Of a DNA stretch of 7,462 nt, positions 1 through 6,443 are shown in pieces. The stretch covers positions 1-7,462 of the forward strand of contig JAAWIL010000099.1 of the NCBI GenBank assembly GCA_022796315.1, in the 5' to 3' direction. Origin of the DNA: Oscillibacter sp. (lineage in GTDB: Bacteria > Bacillota > Clostridia > Oscillospirales > Oscillospiraceae). Each line of letters starts with the position of its first letter. The first letter of the stretch is position 1. A program made the position numbers and the translations under genes. Below the pieces are notes generated by a model that was given only the letters and a program-made list of their open reading frames with translations, made no database searches and was not told where the DNA came from.

Positions 1-65
1 CTCTTGAAATCCGTCAGGATTCCTGCGAGTTTCTTCCTTGCCAGGCAAAAATTTTTCTTGCCAAT
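1..65. repeat. Partial repetitive palindromic element at left edge
   Basis: Bases 9-28 read ATCCGTCAGGATTCCTGCGA. Bases 7442-7461 at the other edge match this at 18 of 20 positions in the same orientation. The 12-base core ATCCGTCAGGAT is itself nearly palindromic. It is followed by another small inverted repeat, TTGCC-A-GGCAA (38-48), and an A/T run (46-57). The element is cut by the window edge, so its full length and ends are unknown. It is probably a dispersed intergenic palindromic repeat rather than part of a gene. No open reading frame here looks real. Confidence 0.5.
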
Positions 66-86
66 CTGCATACCGTCACCTATTGG
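58..86 (+). promoter_or_regulatory. Possible promoter for LUD gene
   Basis: TTGCCA (58-63, one mismatch to TTGACA) is followed after 17 bases by TATTGG (81-86), a poor -10 box. It would give a leader of about 100 bases before the LUD gene. The match is weak and the -35 lies inside the edge repeat, so this is only a candidate. Confidence 0.2.
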
Positions 87-195
87 TACAGCTTCTGAGC
101 GCCTGAACAGGTTTTGAGAAAACCGCGGCCGGCGGAGAGCCCGCCGCGAGGAAATGGGACCGGCAGACAGGAATTACAGGAAAGGAGCATCCATC

Positions 196-795
196 ATGGG
201 AACATTTGACGTGGTGAAAAAGAATCTGGAGGACCGGGGCTTTCAGGTAAAGGTCTTCGCCTCCGGCGCGGAGGCCGCCGCCTATCTGGACGGCAGCATC
301 GACGGCGTCTCCGTGGCCTTCGGCGGGTCCTGCACCCTCCAGGAGCTGGGAGTGCAGGAGCGGCTGGCGGCCCACAACCGTGTGGTCTGGCACTGGACCG
401 ACGGCAAGGAGGTCCTGCCTGAGGCGGCGGGGGCCCAGGTATATGTTACCTCCGCCAACGGCCTGGCGGAGACCGGGGAGATCCTCAACATCGACGGCGC
501 CGGAAACCGGGCGGCCTCCACCCTGTACGGCCACCGGCGGCTGATCTTCGTGATTGGCCGGAACAAGCTGGCCCCCACCTATGAGGAGGCCCTGCACCGG
601 GCCCGGAACATCGCCGGGCCGAAGAACGCCCAGCGGCTGGGGAAAAAGACCCCCTGCGCCGTCAAGGGCGACCGCTGCTATGACTGCAGGAGCCCGGAGC
701 GCATCTGCCGGGGCCTGGTGGTGCTGTGGGAGCCCATGATGGGCATGGAGCAGTCCACGGAGGTCCTGCTGGTGGACGAGGAGCTGGGCTATTGA
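196..795 (+). CDS. LUD-domain protein (lactate utilization LutC/YkgG-like), stand-alone
   Basis: This 199-residue soluble protein belongs to the LUD (DUF162) family, whose known members LutB and LutC take part in oxidising lactate to pyruvate. The family pattern is visible: a GGSCTLQELG segment (residues 43-52), TSANGLAETGEI (85-96), NIDGAGNRAAST followed by LYGH (98-113), a VIGRNK strand (119-124) and ARNIAGPKNAQRL (136-148). Near the C terminus four cysteines (154, 161, 164, 171) are spaced C-x6-C-x2-C-x6-C, which suggests a metal or iron-sulfur site (inference). The ATG at 196 is chosen because AAAGGAG (181-187) sits 8 bases upstream; an in-frame ATG at 154 lacks such a site. No lutA or lutB partner is present, so a lactate role is not supported by context. 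It is followed after 35 bases by a lipoprotein gene and is probably co-transcribed with it. Family assignment is firm; the substrate is unknown. Confidence 0.88.
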   Translation: MGTFDVVKKNLEDRGFQVKVFASGAEAAAYLDGSIDGVSVAFGGSCTLQELGVQERLAAHNRVVWHWTDGKEVLPEAAGAQVYVTSANGLAETGEILNIDGAGNRAASTLYGHRRLIFVIGRNKLAPTYEEALHRARNIAGPKNAQRLGKKTPCAVKGDRCYDCRSPERICRGLVVLWEPMMGMEQSTEVLLVDEELGY

Positions 796-830
796 TCTGA
801 GGGCGGAAGGCGGAGCCGGGGAGGATTTTT

Positions 831-1571
831 ATGAAGTGGAGAGCGGCGGCGGTGATGGCCGCACTGGCGTGTCTGCTGAGCGGCTGCACGCCCCTCCTTC
901 TGGAGCGCACCTATACCACCGTGGAGCCCCACAGCAGCCGCTTCTGGGAGAGCGGCTCCGCCGACACCCTGCGGGCGGAGAACTACCAGGACGTGGTGAA
1001 CGACCTGCTGATCCTCATCGGCCAGCACACGGAGAGCGCCGCGCTGCGGCTCTACGGGGCGTGGGAGGATCTGGAGGTGTCGGACCTTCTGGAGCGGGCG
1101 GCGGCGGAGATCCAGCAGGAGACGCCCCTGGGGGCCTACGCCGTGGAGTATATCACCTCCTCCCTCCAGAGCCAGCGGGGGTACTATGAGGCCACCATTC
1201 AGATTGGCTACCGCCGGACGGCGGAGCAGATCCAGGCCCTGGTCAACGCCACCAGCCCGGAGGCGGTCTACAGCCTGCTGGAGGCCGCCCTGGACGCCGG
1301 GAAGACGGAGATGGCGGTGCGGATCAGCTACTGGGGCGAGGACGGCTTCGCCCGGGTGGAGCAGACCGTGGCCCAGCTCCGGGAGGAGCGGGGGCTGGAG
1401 GAGAGTCCGCTGTGGCAGGTCCATTACTACCCCGCCGGGGCGCAGGTGGGTCTGGTGGAGTTCCTGCTGGACCCGCCGGAGGACCTCCCGGCAGACGGCG
1501 CGGCGGAGCTCCTAGAGGATGCGGAGGAGACGCCGCCGGAAGATGTCCCGCCGGAAGAGGACGCCCCCTGA
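831..1571 (+). CDS. Putative lipoprotein of unknown function with acidic C-terminal tail
   Basis: The 246-residue product begins with a short basic n-region (MKWR), a hydrophobic stretch and the lipobox LSGC with Cys at residue 19. It should therefore be exported, lipid-modified and anchored on the outer face of the membrane. I do not recognise a named family. The mature part is rich in charged helices (about 45-200) with no obvious catalytic motif or repeat. The last 30 or so residues are dominated by Glu, Asp and Pro, a low-complexity tail that is probably disordered. Start: GGGGAGG (818-824) lies 6 bases before the ATG. It follows the LUD gene at 35 bases with no terminator between, which suggests one transcript, and a strong hairpin follows it. 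No functional link to the LUD protein can be read from the sequence. Confidence 0.8.
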   Translation: MKWRAAAVMAALACLLSGCTPLLLERTYTTVEPHSSRFWESGSADTLRAENYQDVVNDLLILIGQHTESAALRLYGAWEDLEVSDLLERAAAEIQQETPLGAYAVEYITSSLQSQRGYYEATIQIGYRRTAEQIQALVNATSPEAVYSLLEAALDAGKTEMAVRISYWGEDGFARVEQTVAQLREERGLEESPLWQVHYYPAGAQVGLVEFLLDPPEDLPADGAAELLEDAEETPPEDVPPEEDAP

Positions 1572-1613
1572 TGGCCGCGTTCAGACCGGCAGAGATTCCC
1601 TCAACCAAACAAA

Positions 1614-1652
1614 CACCCCCCGGAGGCGGCGGCAGGCCGCTTCCGGGGGGTG
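1614..1652 (+). terminator. Strong GC-rich terminator hairpin after lipoprotein gene
   Basis: A 17-base stem (1614-1630 with 1636-1652, one G-U pair) closes a 5-base GGCAG loop, starting 43 bases after the lipoprotein stop codon. The downstream plus-strand tract (CTGCTT) is only weakly T-rich. On the minus strand the hairpin is followed by a T-richer stretch (TTTGTTTGG), so it could work in either direction. Confidence 0.75.
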
Positions 1653-1696
1653 CTGCTTATGGCCTGTGGCCAGACATGTTTCCCCGCCCGTCCGCA

Positions 1697-1904
1697 TATA
1701 GTCACCGCAGTTGAACAGAAGCGGCGGCTTCTGCTCAGCCCTGGGGCACCGGTGCGCTCCGGGGGCCGTGAAGCGGCCTGAGGCAGACTTCATAGGCAAA
1801 ACACGGCGCAGTTTATGTGCTGCGGGCTTCGTCCGCCTGGAAACGCGGGCTGCCGCGTTTCCGGTGTTTTGCCTATACCGTGTGGAAAAAGGGGGCGGCG
1901 GGAC
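1697..1904 (+). promoter_or_regulatory. Structured, gene-free leader region upstream of symporter gene
   Basis: No convincing gene lies between 1653 and 1904. TATAGT (1697-1702) is a plausible -10 box, but no good -35 is seen 16-18 bases before it. Downstream are several short perfect inverted repeats: CAGAAGC/GCTTCTG around a GGCG loop (1716-1733), the palindrome GCACCGGTGC (1746-1755), GGCCG/CGGCC (1764-1778), and the larger cloverleaf-like element at 1792-1876. If transcription starts near 1709 the leader would be about 195 bases and highly folded. It lacks the recognisable core of a glycine riboswitch, the class I looked for because it often precedes this transporter family. A regulatory role is inference. 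Confidence 0.35.
1792..1876. repeat. 85-base nested inverted repeat with cloverleaf-like folding
   Basis: Outer arms ATAGGCAAAACAC (1792-1804) and GTGTTTTGCCTAT (1864-1876) are perfect 13-base complements. Inside are a 5-base stem CGCAG/CTGCG (1807-1811 with 1820-1824) and a perfect 10-base stem GGAAACGCGG/CCGCGTTTCC (1839-1848 with 1853-1862, loop GCTG). The whole would fold as a closed multibranch structure ending 28 bases before the symporter start codon. It may be a cis-acting RNA or a small palindromic mobile repeat. No flanking target duplication is evident. Confidence 0.7.
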
Positions 1905-3281
1905 TTGCTGGAACGGGTGAATGATCTGCTGTGGGGGCCGGGGATGCTGGCGCTGCTGCTGGGCACGGGGCTGCTGCTGACCGTCCGGCTGCGCTTCCTC
2001 CCCTGGCGGCGGCTGGGGTATGCCCTGCGGACGGCCCTGGGGCGGGAGGCCCGCCGGGGCGGGGCCCATGGGGTGTCCCCCTTCTCCGCCCTGATGACGG
2101 CGCTGGCGGCCACGGTGGGCACCGGGAACATCGTGGGGGTGTCCACTGCCTTGGTGGCCGGCGGCCCGGGGGCTTTGCTGTGGATGGAGCTGTCGGCGCT
2201 GCTGGGTATGGGGACCATGTTCACGGAGAGCCTGCTGTCGGCCAGGTACCGCCGCCGGGGACCGGACGGCCGCTGGACCGGCGGGCCCATGTATGTGATG
2301 GAGGCGGCCTTCGGTCCCAGGGCGGGGCGGGCGCTGGGCGCGGCCTTCTCCCTGGCCGCCGTGGGCGCGGCCCTAGGGGTGGGGGGCATGGCCCAGGCCA
2401 ACGCCATTACAGAGGTCCTGGGAGACGCCTTTGGCCTGCCGCCGGGACCCGTGGGGCTGACGGTGGCGGCGCTGGCCCTGCTGGGAATTCTGGGGGGCCT
2501 GGGCAGTATCTCCCGGGTCACCACGGTGCTGGTGCCGGCGATGGCGGCGGTGTATCTGGCGGCGGGGCTGGCGGTGATCCTGGGGAATCTGGGGAACCTG
2601 CCCTCCGGGCTTGCGATGATCGTCCGGGAGGCCCTCTCGCCTAGGGCGGCGGCGGGGGGCGCTGCGGGAATCTGGGCCGCCGCCCGGTGGGGAGTGGCCC
2701 GGGGAGTGTTCTCCAACGAGGCGGGGCTGGGTTCCGCCGGTATCGCCGCCGCCTCCGCCGACGGCGCGGACCCGGTGCGGCAGGGGTACATCAGCATGAC
2801 CGGGGCCTTTTTTGACACCATGATCATCTGCACCGTCACGGGGCTGGCCATCTGCTGCTCCGGCGTGCTGGGGACCGTGGACAGCCTGGGCCGGCCGGTG
2901 AACGGCGGCGCCCTGACGATCCTGGCCTTCCGCACGGTGCTGGGGGACCTGGGGGCCGGGTGTCTGGCGGTGTCCGTGACGCTGTTTGCCTTTTCCAGCA
3001 TCCTGGGCTGGGCCTTTCAGGGGGAGACGGCCTTTGTCTATCTGACCCGGGGCCATGTCCGCCGGCTGTACCGGCCGCTGTTTCTCCTGGCGGTGCTGTG
3101 GGGGGCAGACCAGCCGGTGGAGGCGGTGTACCTGCTGGCGGATCTCTGCAACGCCGCCATGTGCGTGCCGAATTTGCTGTGTTTGGCGGCTCTGGGCGGC
3201 GAGGCGGCCCGCATGGCCGGGTGCGGCGGGGGGATTCGGAGAGGAGCGGGCAGGCCAGCGGCCCTTGGGCGGGGGAGATGA
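1905..3281 (+). CDS. Sodium:alanine/glycine symporter (AGCS family)
   Basis: An integral membrane transporter that couples uptake of alanine or glycine to Na+ (or H+) entry, as known for the AlsT/AgcS family. Counting from TTG at 1905 it has 458 residues, normal for the family. Signature segments: LLWGPGMLALLLGTG (8-22), SPFSALMTALAATVGTGNIVG (split across 58-78), GGPGALLWME (86-95, the symporter signature with L where F is usual), GGPMYVMEAAFG (126-137) and RGVFSNEAGLGSAG (266-279). Most of the remainder is hydrophobic membrane helices. The reading frame stays open upstream to an ATG at 1815, but that lies inside the palindromic element and would add 30 residues unlike the family. TTG at 1905 behind a GGGGGCGG stretch (1891-1898), or GTG at 1917, fits better. 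The tail after about residue 430 is unusually Gly/Arg-rich. It stands as a single-gene unit between two hairpins. The substrate cannot be chosen from sequence. Confidence 0.9.
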   Translation: MLERVNDLLWGPGMLALLLGTGLLLTVRLRFLPWRRLGYALRTALGREARRGGAHGVSPFSALMTALAATVGTGNIVGVSTALVAGGPGALLWMELSALLGMGTMFTESLLSARYRRRGPDGRWTGGPMYVMEAAFGPRAGRALGAAFSLAAVGAALGVGGMAQANAITEVLGDAFGLPPGPVGLTVAALALLGILGGLGSISRVTTVLVPAMAAVYLAAGLAVILGNLGNLPSGLAMIVREALSPRAAAGGAAGIWAAARWGVARGVFSNEAGLGSAGIAAASADGADPVRQGYISMTGAFFDTMIICTVTGLAICCSGVLGTVDSLGRPVNGGALTILAFRTVLGDLGAGCLAVSVTLFAFSSILGWAFQGETAFVYLTRGHVRRLYRPLFLLAVLWGADQPVEAVYLLADLCNAAMCVPNLLCLAALGGEAARMAGCGGGIRRGAGRPAALGRGR

Positions 3282-3287
3282 TGGAGA

Positions 3288-3323
3288 GAGGAGGGGCCGG
3301 CGTCCAGGCGGCGGCCCCTCCTC
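3288..3323 (+). terminator. Hairpin after symporter gene
   Basis: GAGGAGGGGCCG (3288-3299) and CGGCCCCTCCTC (3312-3323) form a perfect 12-base stem around a 12-base loop, 6 bases after the symporter stop codon. No T-run follows, so it may terminate inefficiently or mainly protect the 3' end of the message. Confidence 0.5.
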
Positions 3324-3382
3324 CCCTGCGGCTTTGCGCCTCGCCGCCTGCGGAATCGGACAGGCCTCCCGGCGGTTTCCTC

Positions 3383-3411
3383 TTGCAAACCGGCTGGTTT
3401 TGTGATAAATT
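3383..3411 (+). promoter_or_regulatory. Probable sigma-A promoter for prfC
   Basis: TTGCAA (3383-3388), a 17-base spacer and TAAATT (3406-3411), with TGA directly before the -10 (extended -10 type). It sits in a locally A/T-rich patch in otherwise GC-rich DNA. Transcription would start near 3418, giving a leader of about 140 bases. Just before the prfC ribosome binding site the leader contains the short palindrome ATAACCAGGTTAT, which could partly fold near the initiation region. Confidence 0.55.
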
Positions 3412-3557
3412 ATTACTTCTGAACGGAAAGGCCGGAAGGACTCTGTGCCATGTTTTACGGCGGCGGACAAAACGGCTTCCATCCAATGGCGCGATTTCCG
3501 AATTTGCAATGCGGGAATCATAACCAGGTTATCCCGATGAATCAAAGGAGGCCCACT

Positions 3558-5138
3558 ATGCCTACCCTGCAAGAAGAAATCTCCCGGCGGCGGACATTCG
3601 CCATCATCTCCCACCCTGACGCCGGCAAGACCACCCTGACGGAAAAATTCCTGCTCTACGGCGGGGCCATCGCCCAGGCCGGAGAGGTCAAGGGCAAGCG
3701 GGCCCGCGCCGCCACCAGCGACTGGATGGAAATCGAGAAGCAGCGCGGCATCTCGGTCACCAGCTCTGTGATGCAGTTCCAGCACGGGGGGTTCTGCATC
3801 AATATCCTGGACACCCCCGGCCACCAGGACTTCTCCGAGGACACCTACCGCACCCTCATGGCGGCGGACAGCGCCGTCATGGTCATCGACGGGGCCAAGG
3901 GCGTGGAGCCCCAGACCCGGAAGCTCTTCAAGGTCTGCGCCCTGCGGCACATCCCCATCTTCACCTTCGTCAACAAGATGGACCGGGAGACCCGGGACCC
4001 CCTGGAGCTGTGCGAGGAGGTGGAGCGGGAGCTGGGCATCGACACCTACGCCATGAACTGGCCCATTGGCTGCGGCAAGGAGTTCCAGGGCGTCTACGAC
4101 CGGGAGAAGCAGCGCATCCTCTTCTTCCGGGCCGAGGAGCGGGGCAAAAAGGTGAGCTCCGCCGAGGTGGCCCTGGACGACCCCGCCCTGGAGGACATGA
4201 TCGGCGAGGCCAAGGCCGCCGCCCTGCGGGAGGAGGTGGAGCTGCTGGGGGCCGGACGGGAGTTTGACATGGAGGCCGTGCGGAGCGGCGCCCTCTCCCC
4301 GGTGTTCTTCGGCTCCGCCCTCACCACCTTCGGCGTGGAGCCCTTTTTGGAGGAGTTTCTGCGGATGACCACCGCCCCCCTGAGCCGGGTCTCCGACCAG
4401 GGAGAGGTGGACGCGTTCTCGGAGGACTTCTCCGCCTTCGTCTTCAAGATCCAGGCCAACATGAACAAGGCCCACCGGGACCGGCTGGCCTTTCTGCGCA
4501 TCTGCTCCGGCAAGTTCAAGCGGGACACGGAGTACTTCCACGTGCAAAGCGGCAAGAAGCTCCGGCTCTCTCAGCCCCAGCAGATGATGGCCGCCGAGCG
4601 GGAGATTGTGGAGGAGGCCTACGCCGGGGACATCATCGGCGTGTTCGACCCCGGCCTCTTCGCCATTGGAGACACCGTCGCCATGCCGGGGAAGAAGTTC
4701 CGCTACTCCGGCATCCCCACCTTTGAGCCGGAGCACTTCATGCGGGTCTCCCCCAAGGACACCATGAAGCGCAAGCAGTTTATCAAGGGCACGGAGCAGA
4801 TCGCCCAGGAGGGCGCCATTCAGATCTTCAAGATCCCCGGCGCGGGGATGGAGGAGGTCATCGTGGGCGTGGTGGGCACCTTGCAGTTTGACGTGTTCCA
4901 GTACCGGATGAAGTCCGAGTACGGCGTGGAGCTGTATATGACCGGGCTGCCCTATGACCACCTGCGGCTCATCACCGCCTGCCCCTGCAAGCCGGAGGAT
5001 CTGGTCCTCTGCACCGGCGCGGCGATTCTGGAGGACTTCCGGGACCGGCTGCTGGTGGCCTTCGGCGGGGAGTGGAGCGTGGGGTTCCTCACAAAGCACA
5101 ACCCGGGGCTGGAGCTGGCGGAGTCGCTGTCCGTGTAG
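3558..5138 (+). CDS. prfC: Peptide chain release factor 3 (RF3)
   Basis: RF3 is a translational GTPase that recycles class-1 release factors RF1 and RF2 from the ribosome after peptide release. The 526-residue length is close to the 529 of E. coli RF3. All GTPase motifs are intact: G1 SHPDAGKTT (18-26), G2 RGISVT (63-68), G3 DTPGH (85-89), G4 NKMD (139-142) and G5 GSA (252-254). After them come the beta-barrel domain (about 290-390) and the RF3-specific C-terminal domain (about 395-526, including GTLQFDVFQYR). The QRGISVTSSVMQF and DTPGHQDFSEDTYRT segments separate RF3 from EF-G. ATG at 3558 is chosen because AAAGGAGG (3544-3551) lies 6 bases upstream; the open frame continues 36 codons further without family similarity. 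It has its own promoter candidate and terminator, so it appears monocistronic. Confidence 0.97.
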   Translation: MPTLQEEISRRRTFAIISHPDAGKTTLTEKFLLYGGAIAQAGEVKGKRARAATSDWMEIEKQRGISVTSSVMQFQHGGFCINILDTPGHQDFSEDTYRTLMAADSAVMVIDGAKGVEPQTRKLFKVCALRHIPIFTFVNKMDRETRDPLELCEEVERELGIDTYAMNWPIGCGKEFQGVYDREKQRILFFRAEERGKKVSSAEVALDDPALEDMIGEAKAAALREEVELLGAGREFDMEAVRSGALSPVFFGSALTTFGVEPFLEEFLRMTTAPLSRVSDQGEVDAFSEDFSAFVFKIQANMNKAHRDRLAFLRICSGKFKRDTEYFHVQSGKKLRLSQPQQMMAAEREIVEEAYAGDIIGVFDPGLFAIGDTVAMPGKKFRYSGIPTFEPEHFMRVSPKDTMKRKQFIKGTEQIAQEGAIQIFKIPGAGMEEVIVGVVGTLQFDVFQYRMKSEYGVELYMTGLPYDHLRLITACPCKPEDLVLCTGAAILEDFRDRLLVAFGGEWSVGFLTKHNPGLELAESLSV

Positions 5139-5158
5139 TCCGGCCCGGAGGCCATGAA

Positions 5159-5193
5159 AACGGCCCTGCGGAGAGGTTCTCCGCAGGGCCGTT
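5159..5193 (+). terminator. Terminator hairpin of prfC (copy 1 of repeated module)
   Basis: A perfect 16-base stem (5159-5174 with 5178-5193) with a GGT loop, starting 20 bases after the prfC stop. The downstream bases are CAGTTTGTCGAAAAA rather than a clean T-run; on the opposite strand the hairpin is followed by TTTTC. The same 35 bases recur exactly at 5415-5449. Confidence 0.8.
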
Positions 5194-5345
5194 CAGTTTG
5201 TCGAAAAACGGGGGAAATTCCTTTGACGGGAAGGAGGGGTGTGTCGGCTGCGCCCGCAGGCGCGTTTCGGAGCGCAACCGCCGCTCACGGCGGCTCTTAG
5301 CGTGGAGATGAACCCAGGAAGGGTTCCCTGCGCCATTTAAATCAT
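5194..5345. other. Gene-free part of convergent intergenic region
   Basis: No gene is supported here. The stretch carries two small hairpins: CCGCCG/CGGCGG around CTCA (5278-5293) and GAACCC/GGGTTC around AGGAA (5310-5326). Bases 5194-5208, CAGTTTGTCGAAAAA, match the minus-strand bases 5414 to 5400, CAGGCTGTCGAAAAA, at 13 of 15 positions. This extends the similarity between the two terminator modules. Confidence 0.5.
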
Positions 5346-5379
5346 AAGTTTTCAGAACTTTTTAAAGTGCTGAAAACTT
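5346..5379. repeat. 34-base near-perfect A/T-rich palindrome
   Basis: Outer arms AAGTTTTCAG (5346-5355) and CTGAAAACTT (5370-5379) pair perfectly. The inner ACTTT/AAAGT (5357-5361 with 5364-5368) continues the palindrome, with only the A5356/G5369 pair mismatched. It lies in the convergent gap, third outward from the end of the anti-sigma gene. Role unknown: back-up terminator or part of a small mobile repeat. Confidence 0.65.
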
Positions 5380-5382
5380 GCT

Positions 5383-5414
5383 CAGGCTGTCGAAAATACT
5401 TTTTCGACAGCCTG
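5383..5414. repeat. 14-base perfect inverted repeat next to terminator copy 2
   Basis: CAGGCTGTCGAAAA (5383-5396) and TTTTCGACAGCCTG (5401-5414) are exact complements around a TACT loop. The arm directly abuts the second terminator hairpin. A run of A and T on either side of the loop makes this look like a terminator stem, but there is no trailing T-run on either strand. Confidence 0.7.
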
Positions 5415-5449
5415 AACGGCCCTGCGGAGAGGTTCTCCGCAGGGCCGTT
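5415..5449 (-). terminator. Terminator hairpin of sigma/anti-sigma operon (copy 2)
   Basis: Identical over 35 bases to 5159-5193 (perfect 16-base stem, 3-base loop). It begins 7 bases beyond the stop codon of the leftward anti-sigma gene. Reading leftward it is followed by CAGGCTGTCGAAAAA and then two more palindromes, so three hairpins stand in a row after the operon. Confidence 0.75.
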
Positions 5450-5456
5450 CTTTGGT

Positions 5457-6443
5457 TCATCGGGTTCCGGTGAGGATGGTTACGCCATCCTCCGCCTCCT
5501 TCTGTGGAAAATACTCGTGAAAATCCTCAGTGGGTACGGAGTCTTCGTCCGGCTCGCCGGCGGGGCGGATGGTGAGGGACTTGCCGTCCTCCGTGTCCTG
5601 CTCGTCGATTACATAGTCCCCTCCTTCGGTGCGCTCGTTGGACCACCAGTCTGCGAGGCCGGTGGAGGCGATAAAGGCGTCCGCTGCGGCCGGGTCCGCC
5701 TTGGCGGGGTCCAGGGGCAGGGTGAACAGGGCCTGCACGCCGGTGAAATCGTCGCAGAAGGCAATGCTTCCGTCCTCCGCCATAGTGAAGATGGTGTTAT
5801 TGGGCGCACTGCCCTCGTAGAAGGCCATATATACCGTGTGATCCGCGAACATCTCCAGGCTGGCGGTGTCCAGGAGGTAGTAATACACGCCGTCCTGGTC
5901 AAAACCGCTGGCGGTGGCGTTCAGGGTCCAGTTGTTGACCGCCGTGGGGGCGCAGCCCGCCACCAGGGGGGTCATGGTGTAGCGGGTGAATTCAAAGGTC
6001 TCGTTTTCCAGGGGTGTGCCGTCCAGCCGCTGGAGGGCCAGAACCGCATAGGTATGGGCCGTGTCCAGGTCCTGGTTTTTGACATCCAGATTCGCCCCGG
6101 ACACCAGACCCAGCAGGGTGACGGCGAAGTCCCCGCTCTCCACGGTCTCGTTGACCTCGATGGCGTCGGGGCCGTCGAAGGCCTCCGCCAGCAGGGGCTG
6201 GTTGTGGTGGTCCGCCACCTGGGCGGGGGTCAGCCACAGCACGGCGGCGGAGACCGACACTGCCAGAAGGGCCGCGGCGGCGGCGGTCAGCACCGCCAGC
6301 TTCTTGGTTTTGTTCAGGTGCATAGCGTGATTCTCCTTTTCCAATTCACGGGCGCGCTGGCGCAGCAGTTCCGCCGTCCGCTGGGAAAAATCCGCGGAAA
6401 AGGGGATCTCGTCAAAGGCCTTGCGGTATTGTTCATGCTTCAT
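5457..6443 (-). CDS. Putative membrane anti-sigma factor, DUF4179-like
   Basis: The 328-residue protein has a charged cytoplasmic N-terminal part (1-48), a single membrane span (about 49-71, rich in Ala, Val and Leu) and a large outside domain (72-328). This is the usual layout of an anti-sigma factor that holds its sigma factor at the membrane until a signal arrives. The N-terminal IPFSADFSQRTAELLRQRA segment (13-31) resembles the short sigma-binding region of clostridial anti-sigma proteins. The segment NETVESGDFAVTLLGLVSG (97-115) recalls DUF4179 domains, though I would not insist on that family. The C-terminal quarter is acidic. Its ATG overlaps the end of the sigma gene by 11 bases, with AAGGAGG (6453-6459) as ribosome binding site inside that gene, so the two are translationally coupled. 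The role is inferred mainly from topology and this pairing. Confidence 0.72.
   Translation of the reverse strand: MKHEQYRKAFDEIPFSADFSQRTAELLRQRARELEKENHAMHLNKTKKLAVLTAAAAALLAVSVSAAVLWLTPAQVADHHNQPLLAEAFDGPDAIEVNETVESGDFAVTLLGLVSGANLDVKNQDLDTAHTYAVLALQRLDGTPLENETFEFTRYTMTPLVAGCAPTAVNNWTLNATASGFDQDGVYYYLLDTASLEMFADHTVYMAFYEGSAPNNTIFTMAEDGSIAFCDDFTGVQALFTLPLDPAKADPAAADAFIASTGLADWWSNERTEGGDYVIDEQDTEDGKSLTIRPAGEPDEDSVPTEDFHEYFPQKEAEDGVTILTGTR

Noticed and set aside
1653..1904. Glycine riboswitch upstream of the symporter
   Set aside because: This is the expected control element for the family, but I could not find the conserved tandem aptamer cores.
1711..1920. Possible 69-residue peptide upstream of the symporter (TTG start)
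   Set aside because: It runs through the inverted repeats, has no ribosome binding site, and its sequence is dictated by the palindromes.
1790..3001. A 403-codon minus-strand open frame opposite the symporter
   Set aside because: Composition is Pro/Ala/Arg/Ser-rich with no domain pattern, while the forward strand encodes a clear membrane transporter.
2373..5099. A 908-codon open frame on the minus strand across the symporter and prfC genes
   Set aside because: It is antisense to two clearly identified genes. Its low-complexity Gly/His/Leu/Pro composition is typical of a GC-rich shadow frame.
5159..5449. CRISPR-like repeat array from the two identical 35-base sequences
   Set aside because: There are only two copies, each a perfect terminator-type hairpin at a gene end, with no regular spacers and no cas genes.
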